27,696 nucleotides of DNA, taken from assembly GCA_007131895.1 (NCBI GenBank), contig SLPR01000453.1, forward strand, positions 1 to 27,696, read 5' to 3'. The notes below the pieces were generated by a model, which worked only from the letters and a program-made list of their open reading frames with translations, was not told where the DNA came from and searched no databases. The translations under genes and the position numbers were made by a program. Of the stretch, positions 1 through 8,425 are shown in pieces. Positions within the stretch are counted from its first letter, which is position 1, and each line of letters begins with the position of its first letter. Origin of the DNA: Bacteroidales bacterium (GTDB lineage Bacteria > Bacteroidota > Bacteroidia > Bacteroidales > UBA7960).

Positions 1-420
1 GATATTGAAACTCACAAGGTGTTTTATGATAAACTAACTTTCATCTACCTTGAGATGCCCAAATTCAACAAAACCATTGATGAACTGGAAAACCGTTTTG
101 AAAAATGGATGTATGTGCTCAAAAACCTTCCCAGACTCGATAGGATCCCTGAAAAACTAAAAGAGAAAATTTTCCTGAAATTGTTTGAAAAAGCTGAAAT
201 CGCAAAATTTAACCAAGAGGAGTATATGCAGTACGAAGAAAGTTTAAAATACTATCGTGATTTAAAAAATTCACTGGATACGGCGAGGGAGGAAGGAAAA
301 GAGGAAGGACGTCAAGATGAAAAACTTGACATTGCAAAAAAGCTTAAGGAACTTGGTATGCCACCCAATGAAATCCGGGAAATTACCGGATTGAGCCGGG
401 AAGACATAGAACGGCTGTAA
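1..420 (+). CDS. Rpn/PD-(D/E)XK transposase-like nuclease, C-terminal part (cut by window edge)
   Basis: The reading frame is open from base 1 to the TAA at 418-420, so the gene starts left of the window; a GTG at 19 is internal. The visible 139 residues include LEMPKFNK followed by ELENRFEKWMYVLKNL, a pattern I recognise from Bacteroidota Rpn-family proteins (PDDEXK_2, often labelled putative transposase). The nuclease core with its catalytic acidic residues would lie upstream and cannot be checked. The C-terminal part is charged and probably helical, with an EEGKEEGRQDEK stretch. It ends in a short segment, KKLKELGMPPNEIREITGLS, typical of the tail of this family and resembling a small helix-turn-helix. 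Rpn proteins act in RecA-independent recombination or phage defence; which applies here is unknown. Family assignment is fairly secure, function is not. Confidence 0.75.
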   Translation, partial: DIETHKVFYDKLTFIYLEMPKFNKTIDELENRFEKWMYVLKNLPRLDRIPEKLKEKIFLKLFEKAEIAKFNQEEYMQYEESLKYYRDLKNSLDTAREEGKEEGRQDEKLDIAKKLKELGMPPNEIREITGLSREDIERL

Positions 421-615
421 ATATCAGAAGGTCATGAACGGTAGTCAGTTCCGCCCCTTCCTTGGTCACTTGCTGTTGAGGATTAGAGCCCGGATTACCT
501 CCCCTCAAAAAAATTACTTTTCCCGCAAATCAATCAACAAACATTTCCTTATTTAGACTCATTACAAATAGGGCTCAAGTTCCATTTTTTGTCGCTAAGT
601 GTGCCAAAAATGCAA

Positions 616-623
616 TATATTCG
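616..623 (+). promoter_or_regulatory. Weak Bacteroidota-type -7 box (TATATTCG)
   Basis: TATATTCG followed by C differs at one position from the TAnnTTTG consensus of Bacteroidota sigma factors and lies 23 bp before the start of the cytochrome lipoprotein gene. A TTTTTTG run lies upstream at a longer than usual spacing. This is a guess from motif similarity only. Confidence 0.3.
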
Positions 624-646
624 CATAAACTTAAATTATTTGAGCT

Positions 647-1144
647 ATGCGAAAACTTACCCTATTATTATGTTCCATATTTGTTTTACTTATTGCACTG
701 CAATCCTGCAACCAGGCGGTACCAGAAACTGAAACATGGGAGTCGGAGTGGCTGGGACAAACCAAACAGGAAGTAATTGACAATGCCGAAGAGCAGTTTC
801 AGGGCTTCAGCAGAACCATGATGGAAGTCACCTATCGCTATCAGGAACTTTACTGGGCCGGTATGGATGAAAACTGGGAGTATGCCGAATACCAGCGCGA
901 GCATATAGAAGAAGCCCTCGAGCAGGGGTTCGTCAGAAGACCAGAAAGAGAGCTATCATCCAGGCAATTCATGAATATTGTATTGCCCGATATGGAGAAG
1001 GCCATAGAATCCAAAAGTTCTGAAAGATTTATGGAGTCTTTCACGCAACTTACCAATACCTGCAACACCTGCCATCAGATGGAAGAAGTGGCTTTTATGA
1101 CAGTGGCCATTCCTAAAAACAGAAATACGGTAATTTATTTCTGA
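647..1144 (+). CDS. Monoheme c-type cytochrome lipoprotein with C-terminal heme site (cytochrome c'-like)
   Basis: This 165-residue protein has a lipoprotein signal peptide: charged MRK, a hydrophobic stretch 4-17, and a lipobox LQSC with Cys21 as the lipidation site. The rest is rich in helix-forming residues, and a single heme-binding motif, CNTCH, sits at 139-143, near the C-terminus. A helical protein of this size with a C-terminal CXXCH matches the layout of four-helix-bundle cytochromes c' and c-556, but I could not confirm the fold. It is probably anchored in the periplasmic face of a membrane and handles electrons or small gases. It stands alone between an Rpn gene and the act cluster and has its own terminator, so it is not part of the act operon, although its position suggests a respiratory role. 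Confidence 0.75.
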   Translation: MRKLTLLLCSIFVLLIALQSCNQAVPETETWESEWLGQTKQEVIDNAEEQFQGFSRTMMEVTYRYQELYWAGMDENWEYAEYQREHIEEALEQGFVRRPERELSSRQFMNIVLPDMEKAIESKSSERFMESFTQLTNTCNTCHQMEEVAFMTVAIPKNRNTVIYF

Positions 1145-1158
1145 AAATCGAGAATATT

Positions 1159-1203
1159 AAAAGAACAGGCTTTATGAAATTAAAGCCTGTTCTTTTGTTT
1201 TTC
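1159..1203 (+). terminator. Rho-independent terminator after the cytochrome lipoprotein gene
   Basis: A 15-bp stem (AAAAGAACAGGCTTT at 1159-1173 pairing with 1182-1196) has an 8-nt loop and is followed by a T-rich tract. It begins 14 bp after the stop codon. A-rich 5' and T-rich 3' arms could make it bidirectional. Confidence 0.9.
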
Positions 1204-1434
1204 ACACCCTGGTTATTTTGAAAGATTATGAATAAGGCTACACCGTTGCAGAAGAGGTTTTTTTTTATAATTTAGTCCCATCAAATTTTGCTTTTTTTTT
1301 GCAAACCCCATAAACAACAGTTCTTTAAAGTCTAACAAGCGCAAAATCAGCAAAAAGGCACTTCAATTCCGAAATAAAAACGGAATCAATTGCATGAAAA
1401 ATCTCACTGAAAATTGTGAAAACATAAACAACAC

Positions 1435-2727
1435 ATGAAGAAAAGTCACCAGAAAACTCAAAAAAGCAGAGAAAAACGTTCAGTTTTTTCACCTGTTTTT
1501 GTATCAGGCATAATGGCCGTCATTATTTTTTTATCTCTGAGTTCTTTCCTTGCATCTGACAATGAGCAGCCTGCAACAGATACCATTGAACCGGAAATGG
1601 CAGAAGTTGAGGTGGATACCTTACCCTTAATGGAAGAGGAGCCATCAGAGGAAGATGCTGTGGTTGAAACACCTGCTGAGAACGACTTTGTCAGAGGTGA
1701 ATATACCCAGCAGCAAATCAGGAGAGGCGAAAGGTTGTTTAACGGTTTGGCACCTTTTCAGAGTGGCATGCACGATTGTGCATCTTGCCACTACACCTCT
1801 GCCCAGCAGGAAATCAACTGGAACCCTGCCGCATGGGAGCTTGCAGTTGTATGGGAACAAGACCCGGATTACAGCATCATGGATATTATGAACAATCCCG
1901 TTTCCATGCGATTGATGGAAGACCATGCCGGGATGACCATAACCGCTGAAGAACAACATTTGCTGGAGGCATACTACACAAAGCTGTCTGAGGAAGGACC
2001 AGCCCGGCTTCAGGCCTATCCTGTAAGATCTGCTATTTTCTGGGGAATGGGCTTTCTGATGTTGCTGGCTGTGGTGGATTTGATTTTTACCCGAAAGATA
2101 CCCTTTAAAGCTGTTCATTTTGTGATCTTGTTTGTAGGTATAGCCGTTCACGGACAGTTTGCCATGGCCGAAGCCCAGAACTTAGGCCGTACGCAGAACT
2201 ACGCTCCAGATCAACCCATTAAATTTTCACACCTTATCCATGCCGGCGAAAACGAAATTGATTGCCAATACTGCCATTTTACCGCCAACTACAGCCTATC
2301 GGCCAATATACCATCCAACAATGTTTGTATGAATTGCCATAACGTGGTAAGAAGCGGAACCCTTTCCGGAGCCTTTGAAATCAACAAAATACATAAAGCT
2401 GCCGAAACCGGCCAGCCCATTGAATGGATCCGGGTGCATAAATTACCCGACCACAGCTTTTTCAGTCATGCGCAGCACGTAAATGCAGGCAAACAGGATT
2501 GTGCCAACTGCCATGGCCAGGTAGAAACCATGCATATTATAAAACAGGTTGAAGACCTTTCTATGGGATGGTGCCTCACCTGCCACCGCGAAAGCAATGT
2601 AGACTTTCTTGATAATCCCTATTTTGAAATTTACGAAAGACTACACGATAAGATAAGAAATGGTGAAATAGACGGTGTAACCGCTGCAGAACTGGGTGGT
2701 GAAGACTGTATGAGCTGCCATTACTAA
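1435..2727 (+). CDS. actA: Alternative complex III subunit ActA, extended hexaheme form
   Basis: This 430-residue multiheme cytochrome would receive electrons from ActB and pass them on towards the oxidase. It has six CXXCH motifs: CASCH 115-119, CQYCH 277-281, CMNCH 298-302, CANCH 356-360, CLTCH 380-384 and CMSCH 425-429. The last five form the pentaheme ActA domain. The first lies in a separate monoheme cytochrome c domain (about 88-185) that follows an N-terminal membrane anchor (about 18-40) and an acidic linker. Two further membrane helices (about 199-218 and 225-244), joined by a short basic loop, lead back to the periplasmic side, so both heme domains can lie in the periplasm. The start ATG at 1435 is preceded by an A-rich, SD-free stretch usual for Bacteroidota. 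It is the first gene of actABCDEF, 93 bp before actB. Confidence 0.93.
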   Translation: MKKSHQKTQKSREKRSVFSPVFVSGIMAVIIFLSLSSFLASDNEQPATDTIEPEMAEVEVDTLPLMEEEPSEEDAVVETPAENDFVRGEYTQQQIRRGERLFNGLAPFQSGMHDCASCHYTSAQQEINWNPAAWELAVVWEQDPDYSIMDIMNNPVSMRLMEDHAGMTITAEEQHLLEAYYTKLSEEGPARLQAYPVRSAIFWGMGFLMLLAVVDLIFTRKIPFKAVHFVILFVGIAVHGQFAMAEAQNLGRTQNYAPDQPIKFSHLIHAGENEIDCQYCHFTANYSLSANIPSNNVCMNCHNVVRSGTLSGAFEINKIHKAAETGQPIEWIRVHKLPDHSFFSHAQHVNAGKQDCANCHGQVETMHIIKQVEDLSMGWCLTCHRESNVDFLDNPYFEIYERLHDKIRNGEIDGVTAAELGGEDCMSCHY

Positions 2728-2820
2728 AGGTAAAGCTATCCTCATTTTACAGGGTATTGCTGTCCTCAGTCCCAACACAAACACCAGATAATAAGTAATT
2801 GATAATTGAATACAATCCCA

Positions 2821-5763
2821 ATGGAAAAAAAATACTGGCAAAGCATAGAAGAAACGCAGGCGCATTTTAAACCGCAAGCAGAAGAGAAAGAAGCTTCTAT
2901 GATTGAAATTCTGGCCAACGAAGCCAATGAAAAGGCTGCATCACGCCGTGATTTTCTTAAGTGGTGCGGCATCAGCTTTTTCTCTGCCACGGTTATCTCA
3001 GCTTGTGAAAATCCGGTTAAAAAAGCCATTCCTTATCTCCATCAACCTGAAACAATCACTCCCGGAAAAGCCAGCTGGTATGCTTCTTCCTTTGTGGATG
3101 GCAACCGGTTTTGCAGTGTGCTGGTTAAAAACCGTGATGGCCGACCCATTAAAATCGAAGGCAACGATCTGTGCAATTTCACCGGTGGTGGCACCAATGC
3201 CATTACCCAGGCATCGGTACTGAGTTTGTATGATGATGGGGCGCGTTACAAATATCCCACCAAAGACGGCGAAAAAATCAGTTGGGAAAAGGCCGATAAA
3301 GCCATCTTAAAGGCACTGAAAGAAGCTGCTGATAAGGGTAAAAAGTGTTATCTGCTCACCCCTACCCTCATGAGCAGAAGTACAACAACCATTATCGAAT
3401 CTCTCAAAACCAGATACCCGGCCCTGGAATTTGTAAGCTGGGATGCTGTGGGTTATTATGCCATACGCGAGGCGCACCTCCATACGTTCCAAACGGCCGC
3501 CATACCCGATTACCGATTTGACAAGGCTGACCTTATCGTGAGTTTCAGCGCTGATTTCCTGGCCACCTGGCTGGCACCCGTGAGCTTTGCCCACCGCTAT
3601 GCCACAACCCGCAGATTGTCGGAAGAGAAGAAAACCATGTCGCGCCACATTCACTTTGAGGCAAGCATGTCGGTTACCGGCTCCAATGCCGATGAGCGCA
3701 TTCCGGTAAAACCTTCCGCAGAGCTGGAAATCATCATGGAACTGTACAACGAAATGGCTGCCCTTACCGGAAATCCTGTTTTCAGTTCGCCCGCAACCCA
3801 TTACGACACCAAAGCCCTGGCACAGGAAATTCTGGACAGCAAGGCCAAAGCTCTTATCGTATGCGGACATGACAACCTGAAGGCACAAATTCTCATCAAC
3901 GCCATCAACCACATGGCCGAATCCTATGGCAACACCCTCGACAACCGTAAAACCCTCAACATGGGCCACGGTAATAAGGAAGCCATGGAGCAGATGATAG
4001 AAGCCATGGAAAACGGGAATGCCGAATTGGTGATGTTTTATAAATCCAATCCGCTTTACAATCACCCCGAAGCAGCAAAAATAAAGGCTGCCATGGCCAA
4101 TGTGCCTGTTACTGTTTCCTTTGCTACGGCAAAAGATGAAACGGCGAAAGCATGCACCTACATTTTGCCCGACAATCACTACCTGGAATCCTGGGGAGAG
4201 GTTATGCCGGTATGGGGAACACATGCGCTCATGCAACCTGTGATGCAACCCATATTCAACACCCGCCAGTTTCAATCCTCTCTCCTGGCATGGATGGAAG
4301 AAGACACTGACTACCATAAACATATTATGAACTATTCCGAAAGGGTACTTTTCCCGCGGCAAAATCAATTTCCCGACTTTCAGCAATTCTGGATGCATAC
4401 CCTCCAGGCGGGTATACTGGAAAATGATGAAGTTCTTTCTTTCAATGCCAACCTGCAAAGTGGAGTTACTTCCGATGCAATAGCACAGCTGAAAGCGCAA
4501 ACCGCGCAGGCTTCACAATTACAATTTTCTGTAATGGAAGATGTAAAAGCTGCCGACGGCAGTTATGCCAACAACCCATGGTTGCAGGAGCTACCCGACC
4601 CCATCACCAAAATAAGCTGGGACAACTTCGCTGCTATTTCACCCCGATTTGCAGAAGAAAACAATCTCAAGGATGGTGACAGGATAACAATCAACGGACT
4701 CGAAGTTCCAATGATTATTCAGCCCGGGCAGGCATATGAATCGATTTCTCTGGCATTGGGTTACGGACGTGAACACGCTGGCAAAAGTGCCGACAAGGTC
4801 GGTGTAAATGCTTTTGCGCTTTTGAACACAAACCCATTCCCCTGGAATGTGGAAAGCTGGGAAAAGAACGGAAGCGGCTATGAGTTTGCCCGTTCGCAAA
4901 CCCACCACAGCATGGAAGGACGGCACATTGTGCGCGAATCCAACCTGGATAAATACAAAGAGAATCCCAAAGCCGGTAACGAAATCAGGGACTACCATCT
5001 CAAGCATATGGTAACCCTTTATCCGGAGCAGAAATTTGAGGGCCACCATTGGGTATTGATGGTAGATTTGAATGCCTGCAACGGTTGCAGTACCTGTGTG
5101 ATTGCCTGCCAGGCTGAAAACAATACTCCGGTAGTAGGAAAACAGGAGGTTAAAAACCGCCGTATCATGCACTGGATGCGCATCGACCGCTATTATACCG
5201 GCGAAGCAGAAAATCCGGGGGTGGTATTCCAGCCCCTGATGTGCCAGCATTGCGACAATGCTCCCTGCGAGAATGTTTGTCCGGTGGCAGCCACCAATCA
5301 CAGCCACGAAGGGATCAACCAGATGGCTTATAACCGCTGCGTGGGAACCAAATATTGTATCAACAACTGCCCTTACAAAGTAAGGCGCTTCAACTGGTTC
5401 CGCTATGCCATGAACGATAAATTCGACTTCAATATGAATTCTGAACTGGGCCGTATGGTACTCAACCCCGATGTTACAGTACGCGAGCGGGGTGTGGTAG
5501 AAAAATGTTCTTTCTGCATCCAGCGTATCCAGGATGGAAAGCTGAAAGCCAAAAACGAAAGACGTAAACTTAAAGATGGCGACATCACTCCTGCGTGTGC
5601 CGGAGCGTGCCCATCGCAGGCCCTGGTATTCGGCGACCTGAATGATCCCGACAGCCGTGTTGCCCAACTCATCAAAGATCCCCGCAATTATCATCTGCTG
5701 GAAGAGTTGCATACATTGCCCACAGTGGGGTACATGACGAAAATCAGGAACAGGAAGGGCTGA
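2821..5763 (+). CDS. actB: Alternative complex III subunit ActB (molybdopterin-oxidoreductase-like plus Fe-S domain)
   Basis: ActB is the large peripheral iron-sulfur subunit. The frame is open from a TTG at 2806, but the ATG at 2821 gives a normal N-terminus and 980 residues, so I use it. A Tat-type signal SRRDFLK is at 41-47, and the hydrophobic segment ends in ISAC with Cys62, so the protein is probably a Tat-exported lipoprotein. Residues from about 70 to 700 resemble molybdopterin oxidoreductases; in ActB this domain is known to lack the cofactor. From about residue 740 there is a four-cluster ferredoxin domain: CNGCSTCVIAC beginning at Cys753, then CQHCDNAPCENVC, CVGTKYCINNC, and CSFC with CAGAC. 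It passes electrons to the ActA hemes. A 167-bp gap with a small repeat separates it from actC. Confidence 0.95.
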   Translation: MEKKYWQSIEETQAHFKPQAEEKEASMIEILANEANEKAASRRDFLKWCGISFFSATVISACENPVKKAIPYLHQPETITPGKASWYASSFVDGNRFCSVLVKNRDGRPIKIEGNDLCNFTGGGTNAITQASVLSLYDDGARYKYPTKDGEKISWEKADKAILKALKEAADKGKKCYLLTPTLMSRSTTTIIESLKTRYPALEFVSWDAVGYYAIREAHLHTFQTAAIPDYRFDKADLIVSFSADFLATWLAPVSFAHRYATTRRLSEEKKTMSRHIHFEASMSVTGSNADERIPVKPSAELEIIMELYNEMAALTGNPVFSSPATHYDTKALAQEILDSKAKALIVCGHDNLKAQILINAINHMAESYGNTLDNRKTLNMGHGNKEAMEQMIEAMENGNAELVMFYKSNPLYNHPEAAKIKAAMANVPVTVSFATAKDETAKACTYILPDNHYLESWGEVMPVWGTHALMQPVMQPIFNTRQFQSSLLAWMEEDTDYHKHIMNYSERVLFPRQNQFPDFQQFWMHTLQAGILENDEVLSFNANLQSGVTSDAIAQLKAQTAQASQLQFSVMEDVKAADGSYANNPWLQELPDPITKISWDNFAAISPRFAEENNLKDGDRITINGLEVPMIIQPGQAYESISLALGYGREHAGKSADKVGVNAFALLNTNPFPWNVESWEKNGSGYEFARSQTHHSMEGRHIVRESNLDKYKENPKAGNEIRDYHLKHMVTLYPEQKFEGHHWVLMVDLNACNGCSTCVIACQAENNTPVVGKQEVKNRRIMHWMRIDRYYTGEAENPGVVFQPLMCQHCDNAPCENVCPVAATNHSHEGINQMAYNRCVGTKYCINNCPYKVRRFNWFRYAMNDKFDFNMNSELGRMVLNPDVTVRERGVVEKCSFCIQRIQDGKLKAKNERRKLKDGDITPACAGACPSQALVFGDLNDPDSRVAQLIKDPRNYHLLEELHTLPTVGYMTKIRNRKG

Positions 5764-5827
5764 GGTTGAGGCTGAGCGGAGCGAAGTCCCGCGACCGGAA
5801 GGAAGCGGGATTGAGGGTGAGGTTGAG
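5761..5827 (+). repeat. Hairpin repeat flanked by 10-bp direct repeats
   Basis: TGAGGTTGAG occurs at 5761-5770 (its TGA is the actB stop codon) and again at 5818-5827. Between them lie GCTGAGCGGAGCGAAG (5771-5786) and an inverted repeat TCCCGC/GCGGGA (5787-5792 and 5805-5810) with a 12-nt loop. The layout resembles a small REP/MITE-like insertion with a target duplication. The 16-base core recurs in altered form at 9849-9864. GAGGTTGAG strings are common low-complexity sequence in this phylum, so chance is possible. Confidence 0.5.
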
Positions 5828-5929
5828 AAATTAAAATATAAGTTTATAGATGCGGTTTAAGTTTTTTTTAAAATGGTTAAGATGAAAGTTCTTTCAAAAA
5901 CATAAGCCGTAAAAACAAATCAAACACAT

Positions 5930-7276
5930 ATGATAGCTAGTAGTATCAGATGGCCCATGGTAACGGGCGACAAAAGCAGCCAGGATATCACCAACGAATT
6001 GTTGGCGCCCAATGAAACCAAACCGGCATTATGGTGGTATATAGGCATGACCCTTGGTACCATTTTCCTTGCCTATGGTGCATGGGCTTTTTATATGTCG
6101 ATTGCAGTGGGAATAGGAACCTGGGGCCTTACCAACAGTGTGGCCTGGGGCTGGGATATCATCAACTTTGTATGGTGGATTGGTATCGGACATGCCGGTA
6201 CTGCTTTTACCATATTCTTTCTGGTGTTCCGACAGAAATGGGGGGCTTCCATCAACCGAACAGCCGAAGCAATGACCGTTTTTGCGGTGCTCTGCGCGGC
6301 GCTTTTCCCGCTTCTGCACATGGGACGTCCGTGGATGGCATTTTTCATCATGCCCTACCCCAACACACGTCTGTTGTGGGTTAACTTCAACTCCCCTTTG
6401 TTTTGGGACGTACTGGCCATCAGTACTTACTTGCTCATGTCCATCACTTTGTGGTATTTCGGAATGATTCCGGATTTGGCCACCATGCGCGACAGGGCTA
6501 AAAACAAAGTTTCACGAGCTGTATACGGTTTCTTTAGCATGGGTTGGAATGGTTCGATGATTTCTTTCAACCGCCACGAAACTTTGACCAAGATACTGGG
6601 TGGACTGGCTGCGCCACTGGTTATTTCGGTACACACCATTGTGGCTCTGGACTTCGCTGTGTCTATCCTGCCGGGCTGGCATGCCACCATCCTGCCACCC
6701 TACTTCTTTGTAGGGGCTATTTTCTCGGGCTTTGCCATGGTACTTACCATCATGATTCTCATGCGCAAAGCTTTCAAAATTTCTGACTTTATCACCACAC
6801 AACACCTCGACTCCATTGCCAAGGTGCTCAAATACGGCAGTATGGTTATTGGGTTAGCATACGCTATTGAGATATTTATTGCCTGGTATTCAGGTGTTGA
6901 CTACGAAATATATACATTCTTCAATGCCCGTGCTACCGGAACATTCTCCACAGCCTTCTGGATTATGGTATTCTGTAATGCCATTGCACCCCAGATATTC
7001 TGGTTTAAGAAGGCCCGAAGAAACATTGCAATCCTTTTTGCAGTGTCCATCATTATCAACATCGGAATGTGGTTTGAAAGGTATATCATTATGATCTCTT
7101 CTCTGGCTCAAGACTTTTTACCCTCAAGCTGGACTGCCTACTCTCCCACCCTGGTAGATATTGGCATTTACGTGGGAACGTTTGGTATTTTTATTTGCGG
7201 TATGCTTTTGTTTATCAGATACATCCCCATAATAGCCATTAACGAGATAAAAGCTTTCAGAAAAGACAGCAATTAA
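5930..7276 (+). CDS. actC: Alternative complex III subunit ActC (NrfD-like quinol-binding membrane protein)
   Basis: This 448-residue integral membrane protein has about ten hydrophobic segments and belongs to the NrfD/PsrC family. Motifs I recognise from ActC are GIGHAGTAFTIFFLVFRQKW followed by INRTAEAMTVFAVLCA, and LHMGRPW. In the known alternative complex III structures ActC lies beneath ActB and forms the menaquinol site and part of the proposed proton path. A hydrophilic N-terminus of about 35 residues precedes the first helix. The start ATG at 5930 is preceded by an A/C-rich stretch without SD. It is followed by actD after 31 bp. Confidence 0.95.
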   Translation: MIASSIRWPMVTGDKSSQDITNELLAPNETKPALWWYIGMTLGTIFLAYGAWAFYMSIAVGIGTWGLTNSVAWGWDIINFVWWIGIGHAGTAFTIFFLVFRQKWGASINRTAEAMTVFAVLCAALFPLLHMGRPWMAFFIMPYPNTRLLWVNFNSPLFWDVLAISTYLLMSITLWYFGMIPDLATMRDRAKNKVSRAVYGFFSMGWNGSMISFNRHETLTKILGGLAAPLVISVHTIVALDFAVSILPGWHATILPPYFFVGAIFSGFAMVLTIMILMRKAFKISDFITTQHLDSIAKVLKYGSMVIGLAYAIEIFIAWYSGVDYEIYTFFNARATGTFSTAFWIMVFCNAIAPQIFWFKKARRNIAILFAVSIIINIGMWFERYIIMISSLAQDFLPSSWTAYSPTLVDIGIYVGTFGIFICGMLLFIRYIPIIAINEIKAFRKDSN

Positions 7277-7307
7277 AAGTGATACTAAGACATTAATATG
7301 TAACGAT

Positions 7308-7814
7308 ATGGCTCAAAAAAATATAGTAGCAAAATTCAAGGACGAGGGTAAACTGCTGAAAGCCCTTACAAGGCTCAAGGAAAACAAAGTTAACCTGATA
7401 GATGTCTATGGTCCTTTTGCCAATCACGATATTCTTAAACTGTTGACCCGCGAATCGCGACTGCCCTACATGTCAGTAATATTTGGTCTTGCAGCTATTG
7501 TTCTGACTTTTGGATTCTTGTATTATACATCTGTGATAGACTATCCTATTTCTTACGGAGGTAAACCCATTTTTAGTTTTCCGCCCATGGTGGTTGTTAT
7601 CTTTTTTATCTGCATACTCGTTACCACCATCATGACGGTATTAACCTTCCATGCACGGGCAAAGATTTTTCCCGGAAAACCTTCCAGTCCCATAGATCCA
7701 TCGGTAACTGATGATACGTTTTTCCTTGTATTAGATCAAAATTACAACCCGGAAGAAATAAAAGGATGGCTGCAGGAAGATGGAGCAGACGAAGTTACAG
7801 AAAAAGAAATTTAA
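7308..7814 (+). CDS. actD: Alternative complex III subunit ActD (DUF3341)
   Basis: This 168-residue protein has the DUF3341 layout. A soluble N-terminal part (1-50, beginning with KNIVAKFKDEGKLLKAL) resembles a small ferredoxin-like domain. Two membrane helices follow at about 54-74 and 92-114, then a cytoplasmic tail. ActD is a structural subunit without cofactors that contacts ActC and ActF. Position and length both fit the family. It sits 31 bp after actC and 13 bp before the chosen start of actE, so translation is probably coupled within one transcript. Confidence 0.92.
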   Translation: MAQKNIVAKFKDEGKLLKALTRLKENKVNLIDVYGPFANHDILKLLTRESRLPYMSVIFGLAAIVLTFGFLYYTSVIDYPISYGGKPIFSFPPMVVVIFFICILVTTIMTVLTFHARAKIFPGKPSSPIDPSVTDDTFFLVLDQNYNPEEIKGWLQEDGADEVTEKEI

Positions 7815-7827
7815 CCAACCAACACTG

Positions 7828-8418
7828 ATGAATATGTACAGTTTAAAAAATATGGGACGCTGCCTGCTTAAGTTGAACCTGATTATTTTGATTCCCCTGG
7901 TAATGGTCTCCTGCGATCGCAGCAGGGAAGACAAAGGAAGGGAGTATTTCCCCGATATGGCACACGGTTATGACTACAAAACCTGGTCGGAGAACCCAGC
8001 CATGGAAGATGGACGTACCATGCGAAAACCCGTGGAAGGCACCATTCCCCGTCATATGCAGCCCTATCCATTTACAGCAGATTTTGAAGGCAGGGAGCTG
8101 GCAGGCCGAAACCTTACCAATCCTCTGAATATTACTCCTGCCATGCTGGAAGAAGGTCGTGAACTTTACAATGTATTTTGTGCGCAATGCCATGGTACAG
8201 CAGGAGACGGTCAGGGATGGCTGCATACCAGCGGCAAGTATGTTATCCCTCCCACCAGTCTTCTTGACGATGATATTATGGCTCAACCCTCCGGCGAAAT
8301 TTACCATGTAATTAGCGCAGGCTGGGGAGTTATGGGAGAACATGGTTCACTCATCACACCCGAGCAGAGGTGGAAAATCGTAGCTTTCATAGAACAGATC
8401 ATTCAGGAAAAGAAATAA
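7828..8418 (+). CDS. actE: Alternative complex III subunit ActE (monoheme cytochrome c lipoprotein)
   Basis: The frame is open from an ATG at 7780 inside actD, but starting at 7828 gives a proper lipoprotein signal: a basic start (KNMGRCLLK), a hydrophobic stretch and lipobox MVSC with Cys29. I therefore call a 196-residue protein; the ATG at 7834 is an equal alternative. The cytochrome c domain covers about 105-193 with the heme motif CAQCH at 118-122; Met169 in GWGVMGEHG is the likely distal ligand. ActE is a membrane-anchored monoheme subunit of alternative complex III and a candidate exit point for electrons. It lies 7 bp before actF. Confidence 0.93.
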   Translation: MNMYSLKNMGRCLLKLNLIILIPLVMVSCDRSREDKGREYFPDMAHGYDYKTWSENPAMEDGRTMRKPVEGTIPRHMQPYPFTADFEGRELAGRNLTNPLNITPAMLEEGRELYNVFCAQCHGTAGDGQGWLHTSGKYVIPPTSLLDDDIMAQPSGEIYHVISAGWGVMGEHGSLITPEQRWKIVAFIEQIIQEKK

Positions 8419-8425
8419 AACAGGT

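Noticed and set aside
2806..2820. Upstream TTG start for actB
   Set aside because: The ATG five codons later gives a normal N-terminus; extending to TTG adds only NTIP without any supporting signal.
3307..4500. Long - strand open frame of 397 codons inside actB
   Set aside because: It lies entirely antisense to a well-supported actB and shows no recognisable domain; Cys, His and Gly richness comes from the opposite frame.
4639..5712. Long - strand open frame of 357 codons inside actB
   Set aside because: It is antisense to the conserved ferredoxin domain of actB and has no family pattern of its own.
7780..7827. Upstream ATG for actE inside actD
   Set aside because: Starting there would put 16 mostly charged residues (MEQTKLQKKKF...) before a clear lipoprotein signal and overlap actD by 35 bp.
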